64,000 bases of DNA from Prosthecodimorpha staleyi (GCF_018729455.1 NZ_JAHHZF010000003.1:96953-160952); one strand, 5' to 3'. Positions 16,953-25,904 are shown, counted from the first letter of the stretch. Numbers and translations: made by a program. The notes: generated by a model not told the origin, from the letters alone.

Positions 16953-17360
16953 TCAGGCCGCCGCGGCCTGCAGCATGGCTGCGGACAGGCGGCGGTAGAA
17001 GGCCTGCCAGGCGGCGGCGGTCTGCGGCGTGAAGGCGGGTCCGAAATGCCGCCCGAGCGCCCAGAGCAACGCCTCCTCGACCAGCGCATAGTCGGCGCTG
17101 CCGGCCCCGAGCGCGGCATGCTGACGCCCGAGCGCGGCAAGCTCCGCCTCGAGGATCGCCGGATTGTCGATCATCTGAACCGCAGCGTCGATCATGTCGG
17201 CAAACTTGCGGTTCTGCGCGCTCATGTCGTCGGGAAACACGGCCCGGATCCGCGGGGCGATCGCGAACAGGCGCATGTAGAAATTGTTCACGACCGGGAT
17301 CGGATCGGGCCTGAGGCTCTCGAGGCTTGCCCGCACCAGGGCGGCGTCGTCACGGGTCAC
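16953..17360 (-). CDS. Single-domain bacterial globin
   Basis: A 135-residue globin of the Vitreoscilla/flavohemoglobin type. From the chosen GTG start the order is helix A (DDAALVRASLESLRPD), helix B (PVVNNFYMRLFAIAP, with B10 Y28), the CD corner (RIRAVFPDDM), helix E (SAQNRKFADMIDAAV, with Q49 as probable E7) and proximal histidine H81 in ELAALGRQHAALG. The C-terminal helices G and H are complete and no reductase domain follows. Its likely roles are O2 or NO binding or detoxification. The GTG at 17360 is preceded by GGAGACCGCCCC; a longer frame starting at 17426 adds 22 residues that do not look like globin. A GCCCAA-GCG-TTGGGC palindrome is at 17421-17435 in the shared promoter region with livJ. 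Confidence 0.82.
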   Translation of the reverse strand: MTRDDAALVRASLESLRPDPIPVVNNFYMRLFAIAPRIRAVFPDDMSAQNRKFADMIDAAVQMIDNPAILEAELAALGRQHAALGAGSADYALVEEALLWALGRHFGPAFTPQTAAAWQAFYRRLSAAMLQAAAA

Positions 17361-17592
17361 GGGGCGGTCTCCGGCTTTCCGCAGCGGCGTCTTGATAGAG
17401 GCTGCGACGACGGATCGCCAGCCCAAGCGTTGGGCAGTGCGCGCAGTTGTTTTAATCTTGAAATTTTGAAGACTGGAGTTAATCTGCCTTCACGAACGGC
17501 CGGCACGGGAGATGCGCGGGCTGTGAATTCGGATAATGTCCGCCGGGAGCCGCCCGGTCAGGCGGCAGTCATCCGTTTGGGAGAGCCAGACC

Positions 17593-18780
17593 ATGAAACT
17601 GAAACTGGCGGCTACGGTCGCGCTCGGTGCCCTGCTCGCATCCGGCGGGGTTCTGCTCGGCACTTCCGCGGCCTCGGCCGACCCGGTCAAGATCGGGCTC
17701 GTCTCCACCCTGTCGGGCCCGTCGGCTGCGCTCGGCGTGCATATGCGCGACGGTTTCCAGCTCGCCGTCAAGGAACTCGGCGGCAAGCTCGGCGGCCAGC
17801 CGACCGAGGTCGTGGTGGTCGACGACGAGCTGAAGCCCGACGTGGCGGTGACCAAGGTCAAGGCGCTTCTGGAGCGCGACAAGGTCGACGTGGTCGCCGG
17901 CGTGGTCTTCTCCAACGTGATGATGGCCGTCGCCAAGCCGGTCTTCGACGCCGAAACCTTCCTGATCTCGGGCAATGCCGGCCCCTCGCCGCTCGCCGGC
18001 AAGGCATGCTCGCCCTTCTTCTTCTCGGCCTCCTATCAGAACGACCAGAACCACGAGGTCATGGGCAAGTTCGCCCAGGACAAGGGCTACAAGCGCGTCA
18101 TCCTGATGACGCCGAACTACCAGGCCGGCAAGGATTCCATGGCCGGCTTCAAGCGCCACTTCAAGGGCGAGGTTGCCGACGAGATCTTCACCCAGCTCGG
18201 CCAGCTCGATTTCTCCGCCGAGCTCGCCAAGATCGCCGCCGCCAAGCCGGATGCGATCTTCACCTTCATGCCGGGCGGCATGGGCGTGAACCTCGTCAAG
18301 CAATATGCCCAGGCGGGCCTCGCCGGGCAGATCCCGTTCCTGTCGGCCTTCACCATCGACGAAACCACCCTGCCGGCGATCCAGGATGCCTCGATCGGCC
18401 TGTTCTCGGGTGCCGAGTGGGCACCGAGCCTCGACACGGCCGAGAACAAGGCCTTCGTGGCGGCCTACGAGAAGGAATATGGCGTGGTGCCGTCGCTCTA
18501 CGCGGCGCAGGGCTATGAGGCCGCCAAGCTGATCGACGGCGCCTTGAAGGTGACCGGCGGCAAGGTCTCCGACAAGACCGCCTTCCGCAAGGCGCTGGCG
18601 GCCGCCTCCTTCAAGTCGATCCGCGGCGACTTCAAGTTCAACACCAACGGCTTCCCCATCCAGGACTTCTACGTCGTCAAGGCCGTGAAGCGCGCCGACG
18701 GCAAGTTCGCCACTGAGATCGTCGCCAAGGTGTTCGACGACGCCAAGGACGCCTATGCGGGCGACTGCCCGCTGAAGTGA
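17593..18780 (+). CDS. livJ: ABC transporter substrate-binding protein, branched-chain amino acid type
   Basis: A 395-residue periplasmic binding protein. The signal peptide (MKLKLAATVALGALLASGG... ending ASA near residue 29) precedes DPVKIGLVSTLSGPSAALGVHMRDGFQLAVKEL, the standard start of the type I periplasmic-binding fold (LivJ/AmiC group). VVVVDDELKPDVAVTKVKAL and FVGAY-like helices follow, with a C-terminal disulfide-type CPLK end. It delivers the ligand to the LivHM channel encoded downstream. The true ligand could be an amide, urea or aromatic acid rather than a branched-chain amino acid. First gene of livJHMGF; an AT-rich stretch at about 17450-17485 is the probable promoter. Confidence 0.92.
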   Translation: MKLKLAATVALGALLASGGVLLGTSAASADPVKIGLVSTLSGPSAALGVHMRDGFQLAVKELGGKLGGQPTEVVVVDDELKPDVAVTKVKALLERDKVDVVAGVVFSNVMMAVAKPVFDAETFLISGNAGPSPLAGKACSPFFFSASYQNDQNHEVMGKFAQDKGYKRVILMTPNYQAGKDSMAGFKRHFKGEVADEIFTQLGQLDFSAELAKIAAAKPDAIFTFMPGGMGVNLVKQYAQAGLAGQIPFLSAFTIDETTLPAIQDASIGLFSGAEWAPSLDTAENKAFVAAYEKEYGVVPSLYAAQGYEAAKLIDGALKVTGGKVSDKTAFRKALAAASFKSIRGDFKFNTNGFPIQDFYVVKAVKRADGKFATEIVAKVFDDAKDAYAGDCPLK

Positions 18781-18812
18781 GCGGCCGGGCCGGCAGGTCA
18801 GGCAGTCTCCCT

Positions 18813-18891
18813 CCGGGCGGGCGGTTGCCGGCCGCCCGGCTCCCGTCGGCCGCCCCGGCTGCTCTTGGGCGCCCCGGCTCCCGTCGGCCGC
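18813..18891 (+). repeat. Hairpin and 19-base direct repeat between livJ and livH
   Basis: CCGGGCGG (18813-18820) pairs with CCGCCCGG (18832-18839) around an 11-base loop. A 19-base direct repeat (18835-18853 and 18873-18891, beginning CCCGGCTCCC) overlaps its 3' arm. In livJ-first operons such stems protect or attenuate the transcript so that the binding protein is made in excess. Confidence 0.45.
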
Positions 18892-18906
18892 ATTGAGGTT
18901 CAGCGG

Positions 18907-19830
18907 ATGAACACCACCCTCCTCCTCGTCCAGACCCTGAACGGGCTGCAGCTCGGGGTGATTCTGTTCCTGGTCGCGGCCGGGCTGACGCTGGTCTTCG
19001 GCGTCATGGACTTCATCAACCTCGCCCACGGCGTTCAGTACATGCTGGGCGCCTATCTGACCGCGACCGCCATCGCCTGGACCGACCATTTCGGGCTCGG
19101 GCTGGCGCTCGGCATGCTGGCCACGCTGGCGGCCGGCTTCGTGCTGGAGATCCTGGTCTACCGGCATCTGACGGGCCGCGACCATCTGGAACAGGTGCTC
19201 GCCACCTTCGGGCTGATCCTGTTCATGACCGAAGGCGTCAAGATGGTGTTCGGCGCCTCGCCGATCGCCATGCGCACCCCGGAAATCCTGTCCGGCTCGG
19301 TGGTGCTGATGCCGGGCCTGCTCTATCCGGTCTGGCGCATCGCCATCATCGCCTCCGGGCTCGGCGTGGCGCTGCTGCTCTGGCTCCTGGTCGCGCGCAC
19401 CCGGATCGGCATGCTGGTCCGCGCCGGCTCGACCCACGCGCCGATCGTCTCCGCCCTCGGCGTCGACATCGACCGCCTGTTCATGATCGTGTTCGCCTTC
19501 GGGGCGATGCTGGCCGGCTTCGCCGGCTCGATGGCCGCGCCGATCCTGTCGGTCGAACCGAACATGGGCGACGGCGTGCTGATCCTGGCCTTCGTGGTCA
19601 TCGTCATCGGCGGCATTGGCTCGATCCGCGGCGCCTTCCTGGCCGCCCTGCTGGTTGGGCTGGTCGATACGCTCGGCCGGGCCTTCATGACCGACATCCT
19701 GAAACTGTTCTTCGCCAATTCCTCCGCCGCCAAGGCCGGGCCCGCGCTCGCCTCCATGCTGATCTACGTGGTCATGGCGCTGATCCTGTTCTTCCGGCCG
19801 CAGGGCCTGTTTCCGGCGGAGCGCCGCTGA
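18907..19830 (+). CDS. livH: Branched-chain amino acid ABC transporter permease LivH
   Basis: A 307-residue inner-membrane permease. The first segment and the FGVMDFINLAHGVQYMLGAY motif (about 36-55) are the hallmark of LivH proteins, as is the later cytoplasmic loop VRAGSTHAPIVSALGVDIDRLF containing the A-x-x-x-G coupling region that contacts the ATPases. The C-terminus reaches ALILFFRPQGLFP, the family's standard ending. It forms the channel with LivM, whose gene starts 2 bases after the stop here. The ATG at 18907 follows the structured livJ-livH gap. Confidence 0.93.
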   Translation: MNTTLLLVQTLNGLQLGVILFLVAAGLTLVFGVMDFINLAHGVQYMLGAYLTATAIAWTDHFGLGLALGMLATLAAGFVLEILVYRHLTGRDHLEQVLATFGLILFMTEGVKMVFGASPIAMRTPEILSGSVVLMPGLLYPVWRIAIIASGLGVALLLWLLVARTRIGMLVRAGSTHAPIVSALGVDIDRLFMIVFAFGAMLAGFAGSMAAPILSVEPNMGDGVLILAFVVIVIGGIGSIRGAFLAALLVGLVDTLGRAFMTDILKLFFANSSAAKAGPALASMLIYVVMALILFFRPQGLFPAERR

Positions 19831-19832
19831 CC

Positions 19833-20819
19833 ATGGCCACCGCGCCCGCCGCCAACGACAACACCCGCCCGAGCCGCCTCGGTCCGTTCCTGCGCTCGCC
19901 GGCCTTCGGGCTGGTGCTGGTCGCCCTGCTGGCGGCCGCGCCCGCGGCCGCCATCCTGCTCGGCCAGCCCTTCTGGCTGACCATGGCGACCCGCGTCGCC
20001 ATCTTCGCGCTGGCCGCCCTGTCGCTCGCCTTCATCCTCGGCCAGGGTGGGCTGGTCAGCTTCGGCCATGCCGCGCCCTTCGGCATCGGCGCCTATGCGG
20101 TGCTGATCCTGGCCGATCTCGGCATCGCCGATGCGCTGGTCGCCTTTCCGGTCGCCTTTCTGGCGGGCGCGCTGTTCTCCGGCGTGACCGGCACGGTCGC
20201 GCTCAGAACCCGCGGCGTCTATTTCATCATGATCACGCTGGCGCTGGCCCAGATGGCCTTCTTCACCTTCACCAGCCTGTCGGCCTATGGCGGCGACGAC
20301 GGCATGACGCTGTGGGCGCGCTCCACGGTCGCCGGGCAGAAGTGGCTGAAGAACGACCTCACCTTCGCCTATCTGGCGATCGGATTGCTGGCCCTGTTCT
20401 TGGTCCTCGGCAACCGGGTGCTGGCCTCCCGCTTCGGGCGCGTGTTCCGCGGCCTGAAGGAGAACGAGAGCCGGCTCGCCGCCCTCGGCTACGACGCCTA
20501 TCCGGTCCGCCTGGTCGCCTATGCGCTGGCCGGCGGCGTCGCCGCGGTCGCAGGCGCGCTGCTCGCCAACCAGACCGAATTCGTCTCGCCGGCCTACATG
20601 GCCTGGCAGCGCTCGGGCGACCTGATCGTGATGGTCGTGCTCGGCGGGCTCGGTCCGCTGCATGGCGCCATCGTCGGCGCGGCCGTGGTGCTGGTCGTCG
20701 AGGAGACGCTGTCGCATCTGACCGAGCACTGGAAGATCATCTTCGGCCCGCTCCTGATCCTGATCGTGCTGCTGCGCGGTGGCCTGATCGCCCGTCTCCT
20801 GGGAGGGCGCCGTGGCTGA
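19833..20819 (+). CDS. livM: Branched-chain amino acid ABC transporter permease LivM
   Basis: A 328-residue permease partnering LivH. After a polar N-terminus it has LAALSLAFILGQGGLVSFGHAAPFGIGAY, matching the LivM 'G-x-x-G-x-x-S-x-G-H-A' block, then VALRTRGVYFIMITLALAQMAFF. The coupling loop GRVFRGLKENESRLAALGYDAYPVRLVAY and the VLGGLGPLHGAIVGAA segment close the transmembrane domain. The livG GTG start lies inside its last codons (8-base overlap), so translation of the two is coupled. Confidence 0.93.
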   Translation: MATAPAANDNTRPSRLGPFLRSPAFGLVLVALLAAAPAAAILLGQPFWLTMATRVAIFALAALSLAFILGQGGLVSFGHAAPFGIGAYAVLILADLGIADALVAFPVAFLAGALFSGVTGTVALRTRGVYFIMITLALAQMAFFTFTSLSAYGGDDGMTLWARSTVAGQKWLKNDLTFAYLAIGLLALFLVLGNRVLASRFGRVFRGLKENESRLAALGYDAYPVRLVAYALAGGVAAVAGALLANQTEFVSPAYMAWQRSGDLIVMVVLGGLGPLHGAIVGAAVVLVVEETLSHLTEHWKIIFGPLLILIVLLRGGLIARLLGGRRG

Positions 20820-21567
20820 CCCGATCCTCAAGCTCGACGATCTCTCCAAGAATTTCGGCGCCCTGCCGGTCACCCGCCATGTCTCGCTGGAGGTCATGCC
20901 AGGCGAGATCCATGCGGTGATCGGCCCGAACGGCGCCGGCAAGACGACGCTGATCAACCAGATCTCCGGCGTCCTGAAGCCCGACCGCGGCCGCGTCCTG
21001 TTCGCCGGCCAGGATGTGACCCGTCTCGGCGTCGCCGCCCGGGCGCGGCTCGGCCTTGCCCGCATCTTCCAGATCTCCAGCGTGGTCGCCGGCTTCTCGG
21101 CGCAGGAGAATGTCGCGCTCGCCGCCCAGGCCAAGGCCGGCTCCTCGTTCCGCTTCCTGAAGCCTGCCCGGGCCGACCGGGTGATCGAGGAGAAGGCCGC
21201 GGAAAGCCTCGCCGCCGTCGGCCTCGCCCGGCGCGCCGACGTGGCCGCCGCACTCCTCTCCCACGGCGAGAAGCGGGCGCTGGAACTGGCCATGGCGCTG
21301 GTTCAGGCGCCGCGGATCGTGCTGCTCGACGAGCCGATGGCCGGCACCGGCAAGGCCGAGACCGAGCGGCTGACCGAGTTGCTCGCCGGCCTGCGCGGCC
21401 GCCTGCCGATGCTCCTGATCGAGCACGACATGGCCACCGTCTTCGCGCTCGCCGACCGGATCACCGTGCTGGTCGAAGGCGCGGTCGCGGCGAGCGGGTC
21501 GCCGGAGGCCATCCGCAACGACCCGGTCGTGCGCCGGGCCTATCTCGGCGAGGATGCCCACGCATGA
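20812..21567 (+). CDS. livG: Branched-chain amino acid ABC transporter ATP-binding protein LivG
   Basis: A 251-residue ATPase. Walker A is GPNGAGKTTLINQISG, the signature is LLSHGEKRALELAMAL, and Walker B is RIVLLDEPMAG, followed by the switch histidine in LLIEHDM. The LSHGE form of the signature, rather than LSGGQ, is usual for LivG/UrtD-type subunits. It energises LivHM as a heterodimer with LivF. The start is GTG, overlapping the livM end; its own stop overlaps the livF ATG in an ATGA. Confidence 0.93.
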   Translation: MADPILKLDDLSKNFGALPVTRHVSLEVMPGEIHAVIGPNGAGKTTLINQISGVLKPDRGRVLFAGQDVTRLGVAARARLGLARIFQISSVVAGFSAQENVALAAQAKAGSSFRFLKPARADRVIEEKAAESLAAVGLARRADVAAALLSHGEKRALELAMALVQAPRIVLLDEPMAGTGKAETERLTELLAGLRGRLPMLLIEHDMATVFALADRITVLVEGAVAASGSPEAIRNDPVVRRAYLGEDAHA

Positions 21568-22274
21568 CCGCCCCCCTCCTCCGCATCGAGGCCCTGGAAG
21601 CCGGCTACGGCGCCGCGCAGGTCCTGTTCGGCGTCACGCTCGACATCGAGGCCGGCTCGGTCACGACGCTGATCGGCCGCAACGGCATGGGCAAGACGAC
21701 CACGATCCGCACCGTCTTCGGCCTGATCCGGCCCAAGGCCGGCCGCGTCCAGGTCGAGGGCCGCGACCTCGCAGGCGCGCCGCCCTACCGCATCGCCCAG
21801 GCCGGGCTCGGCTATGTGCCGGAAGGCCGCCACATCTTTCCGCGCCTCGGCGTTGAGGAAAACCTGGTCGCCACCGCCGCCGGCCGGCAGGGCCGCTCGG
21901 CCTGGACGCTGGAGCGGGTCTACCAGTTCTTCCCGCGCCTGAAGGAACGGCGCGCCAATCTCGGCACGCAGCTCTCCGGCGGCGAACAGCAGATGCTGGC
22001 GATCGGCCGCGCGCTGATGACCAATCCGAAGCTCTTGGTGCTCGACGAGGCGACCGAGGGCCTCGCCCCGGTGGTGCGCGCGGAGATCTGGCAGGCGCTC
22101 GAAGCCCTCAAGCGCGAAGGCCTCGCCATTCTGGTCGTCGACAAGAATCTCGAAGCCCTCGCCCGCCTCGCCGACCGCCACGCCATCCTGGAAAAGGGCG
22201 AGGTCGTCTGGACCGGCACCACCACCGACCTGAAGGCCCCCGGCGGCCCGATCGAACGCTACCTGGCCTTCTGA
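21564..22274 (+). CDS. livF: Branched-chain amino acid ABC transporter ATP-binding protein LivF
   Basis: A 236-residue ATPase: Walker A GRNGMGKTTTIRTVFG, the LivF-typical GLGYVPEGRHIFPRLGVEENL block, signature QLSGGEQQMLAIGRAL, Walker B LLVLDEATEGLAP and an unusual switch region LVVDKNLEALARLADR, in which K replaces the common switch-region residue (usually Q or H in this position). It is the last gene of the operon. ATG at 21564 overlaps the livG stop by four bases. A repeat-bearing noncoding kilobase follows. Confidence 0.93.
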   Translation: MTAPLLRIEALEAGYGAAQVLFGVTLDIEAGSVTTLIGRNGMGKTTTIRTVFGLIRPKAGRVQVEGRDLAGAPPYRIAQAGLGYVPEGRHIFPRLGVEENLVATAAGRQGRSAWTLERVYQFFPRLKERRANLGTQLSGGEQQMLAIGRALMTNPKLLVLDEATEGLAPVVRAEIWQALEALKREGLAILVVDKNLEALARLADRHAILEKGEVVWTGTTTDLKAPGGPIERYLAF

Positions 22275-23336
22275 CAGGTCGCCGGCGCGCCGGGCGACCC
22301 GGAACGCGCACGGCTCGCCCTCTGGGGGTGTGCTGCGAGATGGCGGTCCATCCCCAGATCCCGGGGGCCGCATTCAGATCTTTCTGCGCATCCCCGGACA
22401 AGGCCCGCAGGGCCGCCGATCCGGGGCCTACTCGCCTCGCAGCAGCATCAAGATCAGCAATCCGCACAAGAGTTTATCGCGAGTGGCGAGCAGAGTGGGT
22501 CCCGGCTCTCCGCTGCGCTCCGGCCGGGAAAGCGCTGCGAGATGGCGGCACGGTTCCCAGATCCCGGGGCGCGACCAGTTCCGCGACCGCACCCCGATCC
22601 CGCGGTCGCCCGCCGATCTCTCCGCGCATCCCCGGACAAGGCCCGAAGGGCCGCCGATCCGGGGCCTACTCGCCTCGCAGCGGCGTCAAGATCAGCAATC
22701 GGTACAATAGCTTATCGGATGTGGCCAGCAGAGTGGGTCCCGGCTCTCCGCTCCGCTCCGGCCGGGAATGCGCTGCGGGATGGCGACCGATTCCCAGATC
22801 CCAGGGCACGCCCAATTCCGAGGCCGCCCCCCGATCGCCCGGCCGCTTCCCGATCTCCCGACCGCATCCCCAATCCCGCGGCCGCATCCCCAATCCCGCG
22901 GCCGCATCCCCGGACAAGGCCCGAAGGGCCGCCGATCCGGGGCCTACTCGCCTCGCAGCGGCGTCAAGATCAGCAATCGGTACAATAGCTTATCGGATGT
23001 GGCCAGCAGAGTGGGTCCCGGCTCTCCGCTCCGCTCCGGCCGGGAATGCGCTGCGGGATGGTCGCCAATCCGTGAGACAGGGGCGCGGAGTCCGGAGCAG
23101 CTCCGGGTGGGTTCCGCTCTTTTGGATGGTATCCCGCATCCCCCGGTCCCGCGACCGCACCCCGACCTCGCGGCTGCATCCCCCCGGCATGGCCGCCCGC
23201 CGGTCCCTCCGCAATATTACGAATAATTAATCCGCTCGACAGGGCACGTTTAGGTCCGTTCGGCGATTGTCCAGTCCATCGACGGCGCGCATCTGCAGCC
23301 CGCCGTTCATCGAAACACTGGACGGAGCTCACCCCC
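22275..23336. repeat. Noncoding kilobase with three 157-bp direct repeats
   Basis: Between livF and degP no gene is convincing. Three copies of a 157-bp block start with CATCCCCGGACAAGGCCCG and end with GATGG: 22389-22545, 22627-22783 and 22905-23061. The last two are almost identical, and the first differs at scattered positions. Spacers of 81 and 121 bases between them are themselves related (CCCAGATCCC..., short ATCCCGCGGTCG-like units), and 22863-22905 holds a 20-base unit (CGCATCCCCAATCCCGCGGC) in tandem. Each block contains a GC-rich inverted region (CCCGAAGGGCCGCCGATCCGGGG). The last 110 bases (about 23215-23336) are AT-richer and probably hold the degP promoter. Confidence 0.8.
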
Positions 23337-24914
23337 ATGACCCTCGAAGACGTGAAGAAGACCGGCAGTCTGATCGCGGCGCGGCGCAAGACGCTGCTGG
23401 CCGGCGTCCTGTCGCTCGGCCTCGTCGGCACACTGGCCGCCGAGAGCCTGTTCGTCGGGACGCCCACCGCCAAGGCGCAGACCGTGACGGCGCCGGGCGT
23501 GCCGCAGAACGGGCATGCGATCAACACCTTCTCGTTCGCCGACGTGGTCGACCGCGTCGCCCCCGCGGTCGTCTCGATCCGCGTCAAGGCCGACCAGCCG
23601 CGCCAGTTCATGGGCGACATCTTCCCGGACGTGCCGGAGGGCAGCCCGCTCGAGCGCTTCTTCCGCGAATGGCAGGATCGCGGCGGTCCGAACGGCGGCC
23701 CGGGCGAACGCGGCAACCGGCGCGGCGAAGGCCCGCGCGGCGGCGGCACCCAGGTCACCTCGCAGGGGTCGGGCTTCATCATCGCCCCGGAAGGCAAGAT
23801 CGTCACCAACTTCCATGTCGTGAAGGGCGCCCGCGAGGTCACCGTGGTGACCACCGACGGCAGCGAGTATCGCGCCAAGGTGCTCGGCTCGGACGAGAAG
23901 ACCGACGTGGCCCTCGTCCAGATCGACGAGAAGGGCAAGACCTTCCCGACCGTGCCCTTCGCCCGCAACGAAATCCGCGTCGGCGACTGGGTGCTGGCGG
24001 TCGGCAATCCGTTCGGCCTCGGCGGTTCGGTCACCGCCGGCATCATCTCGGCCCGTGGCCGCGAGATCGGCGCAGGCCCCTATGACGACTTCCTGCAGAT
24101 CGACGCCCCGATCAATCGCGGCAATTCCGGCGGCCCGACCTTCAACCTCGCCGGCGAAGTGGTCGGCATGAACACGGCGATCTTCTCGCCCTCGGGCGGC
24201 TCGGTCGGTATCGGCTTCGCCATCCCCACCTCCACGGTCGAGCGGGTGATCGCCCAGCTGGAGAAGAACGGCCAGGTCGTCCGCGGCTGGCTCGGCGTGC
24301 AGATCCAGGGCATCAACCGCGACATCGCCGACAGCCTCGGCATGAAGCAGGCGCGCGGTGCGCTGGTTGCCGAACCGCAAACCGACAGCCCGGCCGCCAA
24401 GGCGGGCATCAAGTCCGGCGACGTGATCCTGGCCGTGGAGGGCAAGCCGGTGCGCAACCCGCGCGATCTCGCCCGTACCGTGGCCGGCTACGATCCGGGT
24501 TCGACCGTCCGCGTGACGCTGTTGCGCGCCGGCAAGGAACAGGACGTGTCGGTGGTGCTCGGCAAGCTGCCGAACGAGCAGCGGCGCGCGGATGCCGGTC
24601 GCAGCGGCGATGACGGCACCCCGAGTTCGACCTCGCTCGCCGATCTCGGCGTTATGGTGTCGCCGGCCTCCGAAGTCGGCCAGGGCGAACGCGGCGTGGC
24701 CGTCGTGCGCGTCGACCCGGCCGGCCCCGCGGCGAGCCGCGGCATCGAAGTCGGCGACCTGATCCTCGATATCCAGGGCACGCCGGTCGCCACCGCGCGC
24801 GATCTCGGCACCGCGATCAGCAAGGCCCGCGCCGACGGCCGCCGCAGCGTGCTCGCCCGCGTCGTCAAGAACGGCGAGACCCGCTTCGTGCCGCTGCCGC
24901 TCGCCTCGTCCTGA
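23337..24914 (+). CDS. degP: Do/DegP-family periplasmic serine protease
   Basis: A 525-residue HtrA-family protease/chaperone. A membrane-targeting N-terminus (about 17-36) is followed by a trypsin-like domain with the triad H160 (TNFHVV), D190 (KTDVALVQ) and S264 (RGNSGGP). Residues 113-140 are a low-complexity G/R insert (GGPNGGPGERGNRRGEGPRGG) in the LA-loop region. Two PDZ domains follow (about 290-385 and 425-515). It degrades or refolds damaged envelope proteins. The regulator/kinase pair downstream (25212-27317) is on the same strand. In other Rhizobiales a degP-type gene is linked to the ccm genes, which here lie about 15 kb away. Confidence 0.93.
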   Translation: MTLEDVKKTGSLIAARRKTLLAGVLSLGLVGTLAAESLFVGTPTAKAQTVTAPGVPQNGHAINTFSFADVVDRVAPAVVSIRVKADQPRQFMGDIFPDVPEGSPLERFFREWQDRGGPNGGPGERGNRRGEGPRGGGTQVTSQGSGFIIAPEGKIVTNFHVVKGAREVTVVTTDGSEYRAKVLGSDEKTDVALVQIDEKGKTFPTVPFARNEIRVGDWVLAVGNPFGLGGSVTAGIISARGREIGAGPYDDFLQIDAPINRGNSGGPTFNLAGEVVGMNTAIFSPSGGSVGIGFAIPTSTVERVIAQLEKNGQVVRGWLGVQIQGINRDIADSLGMKQARGALVAEPQTDSPAAKAGIKSGDVILAVEGKPVRNPRDLARTVAGYDPGSTVRVTLLRAGKEQDVSVVLGKLPNEQRRADAGRSGDDGTPSSTSLADLGVMVSPASEVGQGERGVAVVRVDPAGPAASRGIEVGDLILDIQGTPVATARDLGTAISKARADGRRSVLARVVKNGETRFVPLPLASS

Positions 24915-24930
24915 TCCGCATCTCCCTCGG

Positions 24931-24967
24931 GGCCGCCGCACATCCTCCCCCGTGTGATGCGGCGGCC
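24931..24967 (+). terminator. GC-rich hairpin after degP
   Basis: GGCCGCCGCA (24931-24940) and TGCGGCGGCC (24958-24967) form a perfect 10-bp stem, 17 bases after the degP stop. There is no T-tract, so it may act as a transcript-stabilising stem or a weak terminator. Confidence 0.35.
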
Positions 24968-24971
24968 CAAC

Positions 24972-25046
24972 CCGGAAGCCCATCCCCGCCCCACCCCGCG
25001 TGGGGTCGCCCCTCCCCGTGGGCCACCCCACCCAATGGGCTTCCGG
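24972..25046. repeat. Long inverted repeat between degP and the response regulator
   Basis: CCGGAAGCCCA (24972-24982) and TGGGCTTCCGG (25036-25046) are perfect 11-bp arms around a 53-base centre that contains a further CCCCGCGTGGGG stem. It lies just after the degP hairpin and about 165 bases before the response-regulator start. It may be a structured leader or a dispersed palindromic element. Confidence 0.45.
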
Positions 25047-25211
25047 CCGCGCCAGAGCGGCGTCCGACGCGCCTCCCCGCGCCGGGCGCCGCTCTCGGCG
25101 CTTCCATGCCCCATCGCGCGCCCGTCGCGGCTCGCACATGTCGGTCGGCCCGAGCCTGCCTCCGGCAGCTGCGACCTGACGACGGCGCCCCTCCGGCTGT
25201 ATGATCGAGCC

Positions 25212-25892
25212 ATGCGGATTCTCATCATCGAAGACGACCGCGAGGCGGCCCAATATCTTCTGAAGGCGCTTCGCGAAGCCGGCCACGTGCCGGACCACGC
25301 GGCCGACGGCGACGACGGCTGGCACATGGCGTCGGGCGGCGGCTACGACGTGCTGGTGGTCGACCGGATGCTGCCGAAGCGCGACGGCCTGTCGATCGTC
25401 GAGGCCCTGCGCGCCGAACACGACGAGACGCCGGTCCTGATCCTGTCCGCGCTCGGTCAGGTCGACGACCGGGTCAAGGGCCTGCGCGCCGGCGGCGACG
25501 ACTATCTCGCCAAGCCCTATGCGTTCACCGAACTGCTGGCCCGGGTCGAGGCGCTCGGGCGGCGACGGCGGCCCGGCGAGGCGGAAACGACGCTCAGGGT
25601 CGGCGACCTGGTGCTCGATCGGCTGTCGCACTCCGTCACCCGCGCCGGCCAGGACGTGCCGTTGCAGCCACGCGAGTTCCGCCTGCTCGAATATCTGATG
25701 AAGCATGCCGGCCAGGTGGTCACCCGCACCATGCTACTGGAGAATGTCTGGGACTATCATTTCGATCCGCAGACCAACGTCATCGACGTGCACATGTCGC
25801 GACTGCGCGCCAAGGTCGACAAGGGACAGGAGCGTTCCCTGCTGCACACCGTGCGCGGCGCCGGCTACATGATCCGCGATTCCGCGCGCTGA
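25212..25892 (+). CDS. OmpR/PhoB-family response regulator
   Basis: A 226-residue regulator. The receiver has the acidic pocket E7-D8-D9, phospho-acceptor D51 (VLVVDRMLPKRDG), the T/S switch at S79 and K101 (LAKPYAF). The winged-helix DNA-binding domain follows (LVLDRLSHSVTRAGQDVPLQPREFRLLEYLMKHAGQVVTRTMLLENVWDY...). It is paired with the kinase encoded 12 bases downstream. The D-x-x-L-P-K-R-D-G-L block and the QTNVIDVHMSRLRAKVDKG segment place it near the PetR/QseB-like group common in alphaproteobacteria. The ATG at 25212 starts the conserved RILIIEDD strand. Confidence 0.93.
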   Translation: MRILIIEDDREAAQYLLKALREAGHVPDHAADGDDGWHMASGGGYDVLVVDRMLPKRDGLSIVEALRAEHDETPVLILSALGQVDDRVKGLRAGGDDYLAKPYAFTELLARVEALGRRRRPGEAETTLRVGDLVLDRLSHSVTRAGQDVPLQPREFRLLEYLMKHAGQVVTRTMLLENVWDYHFDPQTNVIDVHMSRLRAKVDKGQERSLLHTVRGAGYMIRDSAR

Positions 25893-25904
25893 GGACATAG
25901 CGTC

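Noticed and set aside
17361..17426. Extra N-terminal 22 codons of the globin gene
   Set aside because: The added residues do not fit globin helix A, and the GTG at 17360 has a clear ribosome-binding site.
22389..23061. Insertion sequence
   Set aside because: No transposase frame, no terminal inverted repeats and no target duplication are visible; it is a direct-repeat array.
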